From contig DASTAW010000003.1 in NCBI GenBank assembly GCA_035712365.1, forward strand, positions 1-64,000: DNA of 64,000 bases, given 5' to 3'. The notes beneath the pieces are model-generated. The model was not told where the DNA came from. It saw nothing but the letters and a program-made list of their open reading frames with translations, and ran no database searches. This DNA comes from Terriglobia bacterium (GTDB lineage: Bacteria; Acidobacteriota; Terriglobia; UBA7540). A program made the translations under genes and the position numbers. Positions within the stretch are counted from its first letter, which is position 1, and every line of letters begins with the position of its first letter. Positions 35,967-43,346 of this stretch are shown here, piece by piece.

Positions 35967-36406
35967 CGTAAACTTCCGCCTTTCCGGGGCGATTCTGCCG
36001 CTAATCCACCGAGTGCCCAGGCGCCGCGACAGGCCGGGAGGCGCCGCTCAGTTCTGCGGAATCTGTATCCGAGTCCTGTCAACTGTATGCTTTCTCCTGG
36101 ATGGTGCTTATCAAACGGTCCCCGGCCGCGCCAGCATCAACACCGCTGGCGCAACCGCCGCCCATAGGCTCCGATGGCGGCCTGCCGCGAAGCCTGCATT
36201 GTAGCGTCTGCTGACCCCGCGAAGCGAGAGCTTATTGCCGCCGAACCACAGCCTTTCGGAAAATCACGAGCGCAGCAGCTCAACGGCTGCGCTAAACCCG
36301 GAGGTCAGGAGCTGTTTGAACTGGGCAGGTTTGGATGTAAAATCGCACCCGGCGCGGGGGCCGGAAGTGCGGTTGAGCATCTGAGCCAAAGGGATCGGAC
36401 GAAACC
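35967..36406. other. Divergent intergenic region, 440 nt
   Basis: No gene. It contains a hairpin (GCGCCAGC 36128-36135 with GCTGGCGC 36145-36152) and the promoter listed next. A promoter for the MFS gene was not recognised. Confidence 0.5.
36316..36343 (+). promoter_or_regulatory. Sigma-70 promoter of the fuconolactonase-like gene
   Basis: TTGAAC (36316-36321), a 16-nt spacer and TAAAAT (36338-36343), 63 nt before the ATG at 36407. Both hexamers match the consensus at five of six positions or nearly so. Confidence 0.5.
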
Positions 36407-37246
36407 ATGAAGATCATCGACACCCACCAGCACCTTTGGGATCTGGACTTATTTACGTATTCATGGATCGACGATCTCCCTTCGCTGCGGAAAAGCTTTG
36501 GCATGGCGGATTATCTCGAAGCGAGTGAAGGATTGAATATCGAGAAAACCGTGCACCTGGAAGCCGACGTTGATGAAGCGTACATGCTAGGTGAAACGCG
36601 GCACATCCTGGCGCTGGCTGAGCAGAACAATCCGCTGGAGGGCGTTGTGGCCTGCGCAAGGCCGGAAAAAACGGGCTTTGCAGATTATCTTGACCAGATC
36701 GCCGGCCACCCCAAACTGAAGGGCGTTCGAAGAGTGCTGCACACGCAGCCTGACGAAGTCGGGGATTCACGCCTCTTCGCCGAAAATGTGCGGCTGCTGC
36801 ATGCTTACGGACTCTCATTCGACGTCTGCGTGCTGGCGCGCCAATTGCCTGTTGCCATTCGACTGATCGATAAGTGCCCGAAAGTTTCCTTTATCCTTGA
36901 CCACTGCGGAAATCCTCAGGTGAAGGACCAGGTGTTCCATCCCTGGCGTGAGCAAATTCTGGAAGTGTCAAAATTTTCCAACGTCGTCTGCAAAGTTTCC
37001 GGGATCCTGGCCAACGCCAATCTTGAAAAGTGGACGCCCGAAGATTTGCGCCCTTACGTTGAGCATGTGATTGAGTGTTTCGGGTGGGACCGAGTGATGT
37101 TTGGCAGCGACTGGCCCGTATGCACGCTGGCTGCCTCGCTGCGAAAATGGGTGGAAACCCTCAAGCTGCTGACCCAACCCGCCGGGGAAGAGAACCAACA
37201 GAAGCTGTTCTACGAAAACGCCGCCCGTGTTTACCGTCTCGGCTAG
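36407..37246 (+). CDS. Amidohydrolase-2 family lactonase (L-fuconolactonase-like)
   Basis: 279 residues, metal-dependent TIM-barrel hydrolase of the COG3618 group. IIDTHQHLWD carries the H-x-H metal ligands, FILDHCGNP and FGSDWPVC carry the later His and Asp. These motifs match sugar lactonases such as L-fucono-1,5-lactonase and L-rhamnono-lactonase. The neighbouring rhamnose mutarotase and sugar-acid carrier fit deoxy-sugar oxidation. Substrate choice between fucose and rhamnose is open. Confidence 0.83.
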   Translation: MKIIDTHQHLWDLDLFTYSWIDDLPSLRKSFGMADYLEASEGLNIEKTVHLEADVDEAYMLGETRHILALAEQNNPLEGVVACARPEKTGFADYLDQIAGHPKLKGVRRVLHTQPDEVGDSRLFAENVRLLHAYGLSFDVCVLARQLPVAIRLIDKCPKVSFILDHCGNPQVKDQVFHPWREQILEVSKFSNVVCKVSGILANANLEKWTPEDLRPYVEHVIECFGWDRVMFGSDWPVCTLAASLRKWVETLKLLTQPAGEENQQKLFYENAARVYRLG

Positions 37247-37351
37247 ACTCGCGCGGCTCGGCGTATCGCCATTTGGACTAATGTCAGGGGGTTGAAAAAC
37301 GAAGTCGCCTATCGCACAAATGCACTGCTTCTCTTTAGCCGCTGGCGGTCA

Positions 37352-37675
37352 TTAGTCGGTGTGGAAAACCTCTTCCATATTGGCCCACCACTCACCCTTT
37401 TCCCTGGTTGCGACCGGCTGCTGCATCGGCCCCATGATAGCCCACCACTCCTGCGTTTTAGGATCGGCGGCCATCTTTGCCATGTCGGCGCGGTAATCAT
37501 CGCCAAGGTATTCGAAGTAGGCGTACAGGGTATCGTCTTTCAGAAAAATCGAGTAGTTGCGGATGTTGCAATCGCGAATTGTCCGGAGCACTTCCGGCCA
37601 CACCTTGGCATGATAGCGGACGTACTCCTCTTTCGCCCCGGGCTGCAGCCGGATGACCTGCCCATATCGTTTCAT
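37352..37675 (-). CDS. rhaM: L-Rhamnose mutarotase family protein
   Basis: 107 residues, the exact RhaM length. The fold's signature residues are visible: RYGQVIRLQPGAKEEYVRYHAKVWPEVL with the catalytic-type His near 22, NYSIFL, LYAYFEYLGDD and the C-terminal WW..M.EVFH. It interconverts alpha and beta anomers of L-rhamnose (or L-fucose). Convergent with the lactonase gene. Its promoter overlaps an inverted repeat at 37710-37730. Confidence 0.88.
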   Translation of the reverse strand: MKRYGQVIRLQPGAKEEYVRYHAKVWPEVLRTIRDCNIRNYSIFLKDDTLYAYFEYLGDDYRADMAKMAADPKTQEWWAIMGPMQQPVATREKGEWWANMEEVFHTD

Positions 37676-37709
37676 ACTTCCACCTCTCTGTCTCGAGTGC
37701 GCTTGAACA

Positions 37710-37730
37710 ATATATCACATTGCGATATAT
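37710..37730. promoter_or_regulatory. Inverted repeat in the rhaM promoter
   Basis: ATATATC-ACATTGC-GATATAT: perfect 7-bp arms with a 7-nt centre, 35 nt upstream of the rhaM ATG. On the reverse strand TGTGATATATT (37719-37709) is an extended -10, so the repeat overlaps the promoter. It is a candidate operator. Confidence 0.4.
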
Positions 37731-37868
37731 CAGGTCCTGTGCGCCAGCCGTGGACCGCATGCACCGAGGAGCATCCCTGGCTACTGCGCAAATCTGAAAT
37801 TTCGCTTCGCGGTTGGGTGTAAACTCGAAGAGACGCTGGGAGTGCGTCGAGTTCAAGGAGCCGCGGCA

Positions 37869-38990
37869 TTGGGGCATTCGCAAATGATAAACGCACGAAT
37901 CGGCGGAGAAAGCGCGCGAGCGGAAGATCGCGTTTCGGGCAAGATTCAGTCTCGGGCAAAGGGTGGCAAACTGGGTTGGCTGGCGGCACTGCTCGCGACA
38001 GCCGCAGCTCTGGCTTTTGCGCCGCGGCCGTTCACGACGCTGGCGAAGCAAACGCCCCTGCCCTACACCACCATCGCCCATCCGCGATTCATCCCGGCCT
38101 CGCAGGCCTCTTTTATGTCACCTGATGATTTGCTGATTGGGGTAACTGACGATAAAACCGCCAAGGCGTATCCGGCGGCGATCCTGGCGCAGCACGGCGT
38201 TGTGCAGGACCGGATGACGGACGGGAGCATCGCGGTCACCTGGTGATCGTATTGCAACACGGCCCTCGTGTTCAGGGCCGCCGCGCGAGGCAGGGCCCTC
38301 GTGTTCGATACGGCCGGCCTGATCGGCGGCAATGAAGTGTTCAAAGACCGTGAGACAGGCAGCCGCTGGCAGCAATCAACCCGCGAAGCCATCTCCGGGC
38401 CGCTCAAGGGCGCGCATCTGGCGCTCTATCCCTTTCTGTTGACGACCTGGAGGGAGTGGCGCAGGCAGCATCCGGAGACGCTGGTGTTGCAGCCACTGCC
38501 TGGTTACGCGGATCAACTGGCGGCCAGGAACAGGATCATCGATCAGGGAATAATGGGCATGGCTGGCGCGGCGCCGAATGGCGCTTTTAACCACGATCGC
38601 CGGCTGCATCCGAAGGACACGATCGTGGGACTTGAGGCGGGCGGAGAGGTGAAGGCCTACCCGATGTCCGCGCTCGAGCGCACGCGAGTGGTAAATGACA
38701 CGGTAGGAGGCAGGCCGGTATTGATTGTGCATCAGCCCGCCTCGGACACGACCACAGCGTTCGTGGCCGAAGCGGGCGGTGAAAGGCTGCGCTTCCGCGC
38801 CGCCGATTCCGAGGCCGACAAACTTATCGACCTGGAAACCCATTCGACGTGGAACGCCTATGGCGTATGCCTGACCGGGCGTATGAAGGGGACGCGGTTA
38901 AAGCCGCTGATTCTGGAGCCGGAATTCTGGTTTGCCTGGTCGGAGTTTCATCCGAAAACTCTTCTGTACAGATCGAGCCCTGCACATTAA
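37869..38990 (+). CDS. DUF3179 protein with in-frame TGA, candidate selenoprotein
   Basis: One open frame runs from a TTG at 37869 (AAGGAG exactly 8 nt upstream) to 38990, broken only by TGA at 38244-38246. It gives 373 residues, with residue 126 decoded by TGA. After an N-terminal membrane or signal segment (LGWLAALLATAAALAFA) there are two tandem DUF3179 units: DLLIGVTDDKTAKAYPAAIL... and DTIVGLEAGGEVKAYPMSAL.... Family members normally have TYCPLCNTALVF; here the text is VTW-(TGA)-SYCNTALVF, so TGA replaces the first Cys of CxxC, giving a U-x-x-C redox motif. The second unit has lost the pair (VHQPASDTTTAF). A hairpin suited to selenocysteine insertion follows. If TGA is instead a nonsense mutation, this is a pseudogene. 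DUF3179 function is unknown; a secreted or periplasmic redox role is inferred. Confidence 0.72.
38260..38280 (+). promoter_or_regulatory. Candidate bacterial SECIS hairpin
   Basis: CGGCCCT (38260-38266) pairs perfectly with AGGGCCG (38274-38280) around the 7-nt loop CGTGTTC. The loop begins 20 nt after the TGA and has G as its second base. Bacterial SECIS elements need a stable upper stem, a small loop with G among its first two bases, and about 16-37 nt between UGA and loop; all three hold. GC-rich coding DNA forms such stems by chance, so this supports but does not prove Sec insertion. Confidence 0.6.
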
Positions 38991-39087
38991 CCTTTAAGCC
39001 GCGGTCCGGGTGCGATCTGCCTGCTGCGGTTTGAGCGCGCTCCGTACCGCGCGGATTGCGACGACCTTGCGAAAGGAGACTTGCAAC

Positions 39088-39552
39088 ATGACAACTCGAC
39101 GCGAAATGAACAACAGCCTCGCCGCCATGGTGGCCGGATTCTTTCTTGAGAGCGCCGGCACGCCCTTGCGGGCAGCAGCGCAACGGTCCCGACAAGCCGC
39201 CCAGGGCCACATGCAAAACATGCGGGCCATCGGAATTCACACGTTGATGCAGGAACCTTTGGCTGAAATGCCCAATCCAGAGGTGACGGTGCTGACGCTC
39301 ACCGTCGCTCCCGGCGGCAACTCCCAGCCGCACAAGCATACGGGGCCGGTTTTTGCCTATGTGCTGGAAGGCGAGATCGAGAACCAGGTTGACCCGGATC
39401 CTCCCCGGAGATACAAGCCCGGCGAGTACTTTTACGAGCCTCCGATGCATGTCCATCGAGCTCTGCGCAACCTGAGCAGCACAAAGCCCGCAAAGCTTCT
39501 GATTTTTCAGGTCGGGGAAAAGGGAAAGCAGTTCACGATGTCGGCGAAATAG
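39088..39552 (+). CDS. Exported cupin-domain protein
   Basis: 154 residues; AAAGGAGA lies 9 nt before the ATG at 39088. A signal-like N-terminus (NNSLAAMVAGFFLESAGTPLRAAA) precedes a single cupin: PGGNSQPHKHTGPVFAYVLEGEIENQV with two metal-type His and a Glu, then YKPGEYFYEPPMHVHRALRN with the last His. Small cupins of this type bind a metal and may be dioxygenases, isomerases or binding proteins; the role here is unknown. Confidence 0.75.
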   Translation: MTTRREMNNSLAAMVAGFFLESAGTPLRAAAQRSRQAAQGHMQNMRAIGIHTLMQEPLAEMPNPEVTVLTLTVAPGGNSQPHKHTGPVFAYVLEGEIENQVDPDPPRRYKPGEYFYEPPMHVHRALRNLSSTKPAKLLIFQVGEKGKQFTMSAK

Positions 39553-39616
39553 TGGAACGGGCTGTTGGTCATCGTGCTGCGGCATCGGCCAATGACGGGC
39601 AGAAATCGGCGGCTGC

Positions 39617-40567
39617 CTAAGGAACAAACAACTCGCTACATTCCTTTTCGAGCACGCCTCTCACCACCACCGGAGGCGGCGGCCAGTTGGGAATGCCGGC
39701 GTCAGTGAGAATGGGATGCTTTGAGCTGACGCCGCCAATGTGCGGCACGGCCTTTCCCATTATCACCCTGGAAATATGGGCGCTACGAATCACGAACGAA
39801 CACATGAAGCAAGGCTCCGCGGTGGTATATAGCTCGCAGCCCTCGAGTTCGCGAGTCGCTAAATTGCGGCAGGCATCCTGCACCGCTTTGAGTTCTGCAT
39901 GTGCGGTGAAATCCTTTTCGCTCCGCACGCCCTCGATGCCCTCGGCGACAATGCGCCCTTCGCGAACCACCACCGAGCCGACCGGCGTGTCGCCGCGTTC
40001 GAGAGCGGCGCGGGCCAACCGGATCGCCTGGCGCATGAATCCTTCGTCGCGAACTTGCGCCATGTCCGGCTTGGGATCTGTCCCCCCGTAGCCCATGCGG
40101 TTCCCTCGGGCGTTCGCTTGTTTGCCAACTTCAAACTGCGGAAGCAACTCGACCGCCGCGCTCACCGAGTTCGAAATGATGCAGGCTTCCTTCGCGTCTT
40201 TGAAGATCTCTTGCGCAAACGGAATGTCACTCTCCCGGCCGAGCGACACCGTGGGCTGTATTTGGATGTGGGTCACGCGGTATTTCCCGCCGTCGTTCTC
40301 CACGGTTGCTTCGGCACTGCTCTCATAAGCTGATATTTCCAGTTGTCGCCGCTCCGCGAAACTCAGGAAGGTGAGCATCAGACAACTGTTCACCGCGCCG
40401 GTCAGCAACTCCTCCGGGCACCACACGTCCTCCGTCCCCTTGAATTCCGGCGGGCTCCCGATCTCGACCGGCGGGCGCCGGCTGTTCGTCATCGTCCCAC
40501 GCCTGGCGGTCTGCCACGCGATTGCACTTTTGAAATGAAACACCTTGAACGTCTTCTTCGCCTCCAT
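39617..40567 (-). CDS. OsmC-like domain fused to cytidine/guanine-deaminase-like domain
   Basis: 316 residues; AGGAGG sits 5 nt before the ATG. Residues about 30-150 are an OsmC/Ohr-like fold, with Cys62 (GAVNSCLMLTF) and Cys129 (KEACIISNSV) in the places of the peroxidatic and resolving cysteines. Residues about 172-300 are a CMP/dCMP-type deaminase: H223-A-E225 in FTAHAELKAVQ and PC253-x2-C256 in TTAEPCFMCSF, the full zinc site and catalytic Glu; the GDTPVGSVVV and EGCELYTT strands resemble guanine/tRNA-adenosine deaminases. About 20 Gly/Asn-rich residues link them. I know each domain alone, not this fusion. Substrates are unknown. Confidence 0.75.
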   Translation of the reverse strand: MEAKKTFKVFHFKSAIAWQTARRGTMTNSRRPPVEIGSPPEFKGTEDVWCPEELLTGAVNSCLMLTFLSFAERRQLEISAYESSAEATVENDGGKYRVTHIQIQPTVSLGRESDIPFAQEIFKDAKEACIISNSVSAAVELLPQFEVGKQANARGNRMGYGGTDPKPDMAQVRDEGFMRQAIRLARAALERGDTPVGSVVVREGRIVAEGIEGVRSEKDFTAHAELKAVQDACRNLATRELEGCELYTTAEPCFMCSFVIRSAHISRVIMGKAVPHIGGVSSKHPILTDAGIPNWPPPPVVVRGVLEKECSELFVP

Positions 40568-41068
40568 TGGATCCTCCTGGCTCTTTTGATTCGTTTCCCT
40601 TCCCAGCCGTTGCAGCCCATGCCTACCGCCGGCAGTTCGATTTTGCCAGAACTTTCATCAAATCGACGAACTGCAATGTTTTCCAAGTTCCTCGCGGCTC
40701 TCGAGATCTTGCGCCGCAAGGAGGCCGGAGCATACGGGCCACAGAGCCGCTGAAATTCCGTAAGAGCAGTTTTCCAGACAGAACAGGCAGCGTGTGATAA
40801 CCCTCGTAATCGGGCCCTTGCTTCTCCAGCACACGCATGTCCTGTTAACGAATCGTGACACGGAATGGCGCGCCCGAGGCGCAAAAATGTGCGTGCCAAG
40901 TTGAACGCGGGTGCATCTAATTGGTTGATAGCGCCGAACCGCTCCAAGCCGCGCGCCTTTTCCGGAATTGAGCCTGACGGCGCCATGCAGTTGGGCAACT
41001 ACATCGGCGCGGTTAGCCAGTGGGGCAAAAAACCCCAGAGTGCCCTGAAATGAGAGGAGTTCTTCATC
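40568..41068. other. Intergenic gap, 500 nt, with a trpS relic
   Basis: No intact gene. The only recognisable content is the tryptophanyl-tRNA synthetase fragment at 40952-41023. AGGAG (41049-41060 region) belongs to the following comA-like gene. Confidence 0.45.
40952..41023 (+). pseudogene. Relic of tryptophanyl-tRNA synthetase N-terminus
   Basis: The frame reads RAFSGIEPDGAMQLGNYIGA then VSQW. TrpS proteins begin RVFSGIQPSG.LHLGNYLGA..QW, the class I HIGH-equivalent region. About 24 codons are recognisable, lacking the true N-terminus; the HIGH-type His is Gln and the PSG Ser is Asp. The frame ends at a stop 30 nt later. It cannot be functional; it may come from a duplicated trpS or an imported fragment. 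Confidence 0.55.
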
Positions 41069-41911
41069 ATGCCAGAAGCCCAAAATCAACACTCTGACCG
41101 CGCGTTCCCATTTCTGCGGCTGAATGACCGGCCCGCAAAGCCGCGCCAGCGCGGCATCACAGAAATCCGCGGGCCTTATTACACGCCGATGGGCAGCCGG
41201 TATCTTCAGGACATTCTCGACACCATGGGCTGGTACGTGGATGCTCTCAAATTTGCCGGCGGATCGTTCAGCCTGATGCCGCGCCAGACCGTCAAGAAAT
41301 TGCTCGACCTGTGCCATGCGCATGATGTACTCGTCTCCACCGGCGGATTCATCGAGCACGTTCTCACGCAGGGGCCGGAATCCGTGACGCGTTATATCGA
41401 GGAGTGCAAATCGCTCGGCTTCGACATCATTGAAATCTCCAGCGGCTTCATCACCATTCCTCATGACGACTGGCTGCGGCTGATCGAAAAAGTGCAAAAG
41501 GCCGGGCTCAAGGCCAAGCCGGAGGTCGGCATCCAGTTTGGCGCAGGCGGCGCCACCAGCGCCGAAGAATTGGCGGCCGAAGGCTCGCGCGATCCTGATG
41601 GCGCCATCGCCCAGGCCAAGCGCTTTCTGGAAGCCGGGGCCTACATGATCATGATCGAATCCGAAGGCATTACTGAAAACGTCAAAGTTTGGCGTACGGA
41701 TGTTCCGGCGAAATTTGTAAACGCCCTGGGAACCGAGAAGATCATGTTTGAAGCCGCGGACCCGGAAGTTTTCGCCTGGTACATCAAGAATTACGGCGCT
41801 GAAGTGAATCTCTTCGTCGATCACAGCCAGATCGTGCAGCTCGAGTGCCTGCGCTCGGGGCTGTGGGGCACCAAGAGCCTGTGGGGACGTGTCGTGACAT
41901 ACAAGGGCTAG
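41069..41911 (+). CDS. comA: Phosphosulfolactate synthase-like protein (ComA family)
   Basis: 280 residues, TIM-barrel. ITEIRGPYYTPMGSRYLQDILDTMGWYVDALKFAGGSFSLMP, STGGFIEHVL, GFDIIEISSGFITIP, KPEVGIQFGAGG and MIESEGITENV are all typical of the ComA/HSA32 family. ComA adds sulfite to phosphoenolpyruvate to make (2R)-phospho-3-sulfolactate (EC 4.4.1.19), the first step to coenzyme M in methanogens and to sulfolactate in some bacteria. AGGAG is 9 nt before the ATG. No comB or comC partner is nearby, so the pathway end product is unknown. Confidence 0.85.
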   Translation: MPEAQNQHSDRAFPFLRLNDRPAKPRQRGITEIRGPYYTPMGSRYLQDILDTMGWYVDALKFAGGSFSLMPRQTVKKLLDLCHAHDVLVSTGGFIEHVLTQGPESVTRYIEECKSLGFDIIEISSGFITIPHDDWLRLIEKVQKAGLKAKPEVGIQFGAGGATSAEELAAEGSRDPDGAIAQAKRFLEAGAYMIMIESEGITENVKVWRTDVPAKFVNALGTEKIMFEAADPEVFAWYIKNYGAEVNLFVDHSQIVQLECLRSGLWGTKSLWGRVVTYKG

Positions 41912-42007
41912 ATTTTCCCGGGCGCCCGCCTTCGGCGGAGACACCCGGGCTTGTGCAATGGGGCACCAGCACAATAACGCTAATCCAATGAGCTTAAGGG
42001 GGAGGAA

Positions 42008-42085
42008 TGGTAGGCCCGAACGGACTCGAACCGTTGACCTCTACCGTGTCAAGGTAGCGCTCTAACCAGACTGAGCTACGGGCCT
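42008..42085 (-). tRNA. tRNA-Val (anticodon GAC)
   Basis: Reverse strand: acceptor AGGCCCG pairs with CGGGCCT, then A73 and an encoded CCA at 42010-42008. D-arm GCTC...GAGC, anticodon arm CTACC-TTGACAC-GGTAG with GAC, T-arm AACGG-TTCGAGT-CCGTT. All arms pair fully. A truncated tyrosine recombinase ends 12 nt from its 5' end. Confidence 0.95.
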
Positions 42086-42097
42086 GCAAGGACTTAG

Positions 42098-42456
42098 CTA
42101 ATTGACATTCGGCGCTTGGTGTGGAACTTGGTGTGACGCTCCCGCAAAATCGGCCTCTCTCTCGTCCGCCATGGTACTGGGCAAGACCGTGGCAATAAGC
42201 TCTAAGGCCTGCCGTTGAGCTTCGGGCCGGATGTGACCGTAACGCTTGGCCATCCGAATGGCCGTGGAAGCCGACCAGCCAAGCACCTGAGCAACCGTGG
42301 CAATAGGAACTCCGTTTTGGAGCATCTTGGTAACCGCCGAATGTCGCAAATCATGATACCGCAATCTAGAAACCCCTGCCAGTTCGCAAGCCCTGTGCCA
42401 TGCGGTCCGCCAGTTAGCGATCAGTCTGGAAGGATCAACATGGCCGGTTTCGACGT
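42098..42456 (-). pseudogene. Tyrosine recombinase (phage integrase), C-terminal fragment
   Basis: About 118 codons of a tyrosine recombinase catalytic domain: [20 protein letters not shown] holds the H-x-x-R pair, [19 protein letters not shown] holds the conserved W/H position and the nucleophilic Tyr. The first catalytic Arg and all of the core-binding domain are missing. It continues, without a stop, the frame of a thiolase fragment. Its closeness to tRNA-Val suggests the tRNA was the attachment site of a lost element. The fused frame has no sensible start for a working enzyme. Confidence 0.75.
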
Positions 42457-43140
42457 TGCCGCCGCCGAGGCACAGCGCGGCAACTCCGCGGCGCGCGTCG
42501 CGGCGTTCCATTTCGTACAGCAGGTCCACCAGGATGCGCGCTCCCGAGGCGCCAATCGGATGTCCCAGCGCCACTGCGCCGCCGTTCACGTTGGTCTTCT
42601 GCGGGTCCAGTCCCAGTTGCTCGATCACGGCCACCGCCTGCACGGCAAAGGCCTCGTTCAGCTCCACCAGGTCAACATCTTCAACTTTCCAGCCGGTTCT
42701 TTTCAGCAGCGACTCGACCGCGTCAATCGGGGCCATCATCACCCAGCGCGGTTCCACGCCGCTCACCGCCTGCGCCACAATCCGCGCCATGGGCTTTTTG
42801 CCCAGCTTCTGCGCGGTTTCAGCCGAGGTCACCAGCGTGGCGGCGGCGCCGTCATTCGTCCCCGGAGCGTTGCCCGCCGTCACCGTTCCGCCCTGTTTGA
42901 AAGCGGGTTTCAGGCGGGCCAGCTTTTCCAGCGAAGTGTCTTCGCGCGGCGATTCGTCAACGGAAAACTCCCGCATCTCGCTCTTTTTGCAGGGCACGCA
43001 AACAGGCACAATCTGGTCTTTCAGCTTTCCGCTTTTGATGGCCGCAACGGCGCGCCGGTGGCTTTCGAGTGCAAACCGGTCCTGCCGCTCGCGCGAAATC
43101 TGGTATTTTTCCGCCACCAGCTCGCGTGCCGCCGAGCAAT
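42457..43140 (-). pseudogene. Acetyl-CoA acetyltransferase (thiolase), internal fragment
   Basis: The reverse-strand frame encodes the C-terminal half of a thiolase: [65 protein letters not shown] (catalytic His) and ALCLGGGN (second Cys). The N-terminal half with the acyl-accepting Cys is absent, and homology fades near 43140. The last dozen residues of a thiolase are replaced at about 42457 by integrase sequence. The longest start is a GTG at 43117. It cannot be catalytic. Confidence 0.75.
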
Positions 43141-43346
43141 TTGAATCAGGGGTTCCAAAAACCCCTCTGAAACGCCATCTCTAAATCCCGCATTTTCAGC
43201 ACGCGATTTGTATGTTTCCAGGGTTCAGCAAACAAGTGTTTTTGGGAACGAGCACCTATTAAGAATCTGCTCATGAAGGAGCAGTCTTCTACTTAAGCCT
43301 TGGCACGGATGGAAACGGGTCGCGCATGTCCACCGTCCGATTCTAA

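Noticed and set aside
29981-37720. Shared AATATATCACAT string upstream of the PIN operon and of rhaM
   Set aside because: It corresponds to an extended -10 on the reverse strand in both cases; promoter constraint is enough to explain it, so no common regulator is claimed.
40658-41974. Open frame of 438 codons on the minus strand over the comA-like gene
   Set aside because: Antisense of a well-conserved family protein; composition (His/Arg/Gly-rich, no domain) is typical of a shadow frame.
43149-43165. GGGGTT-N5-AACCCC hairpin next to the thiolase fragment
   Set aside because: Short stem, no T-run and no gene to terminate; could be chance, so not listed as a terminator or attachment site.
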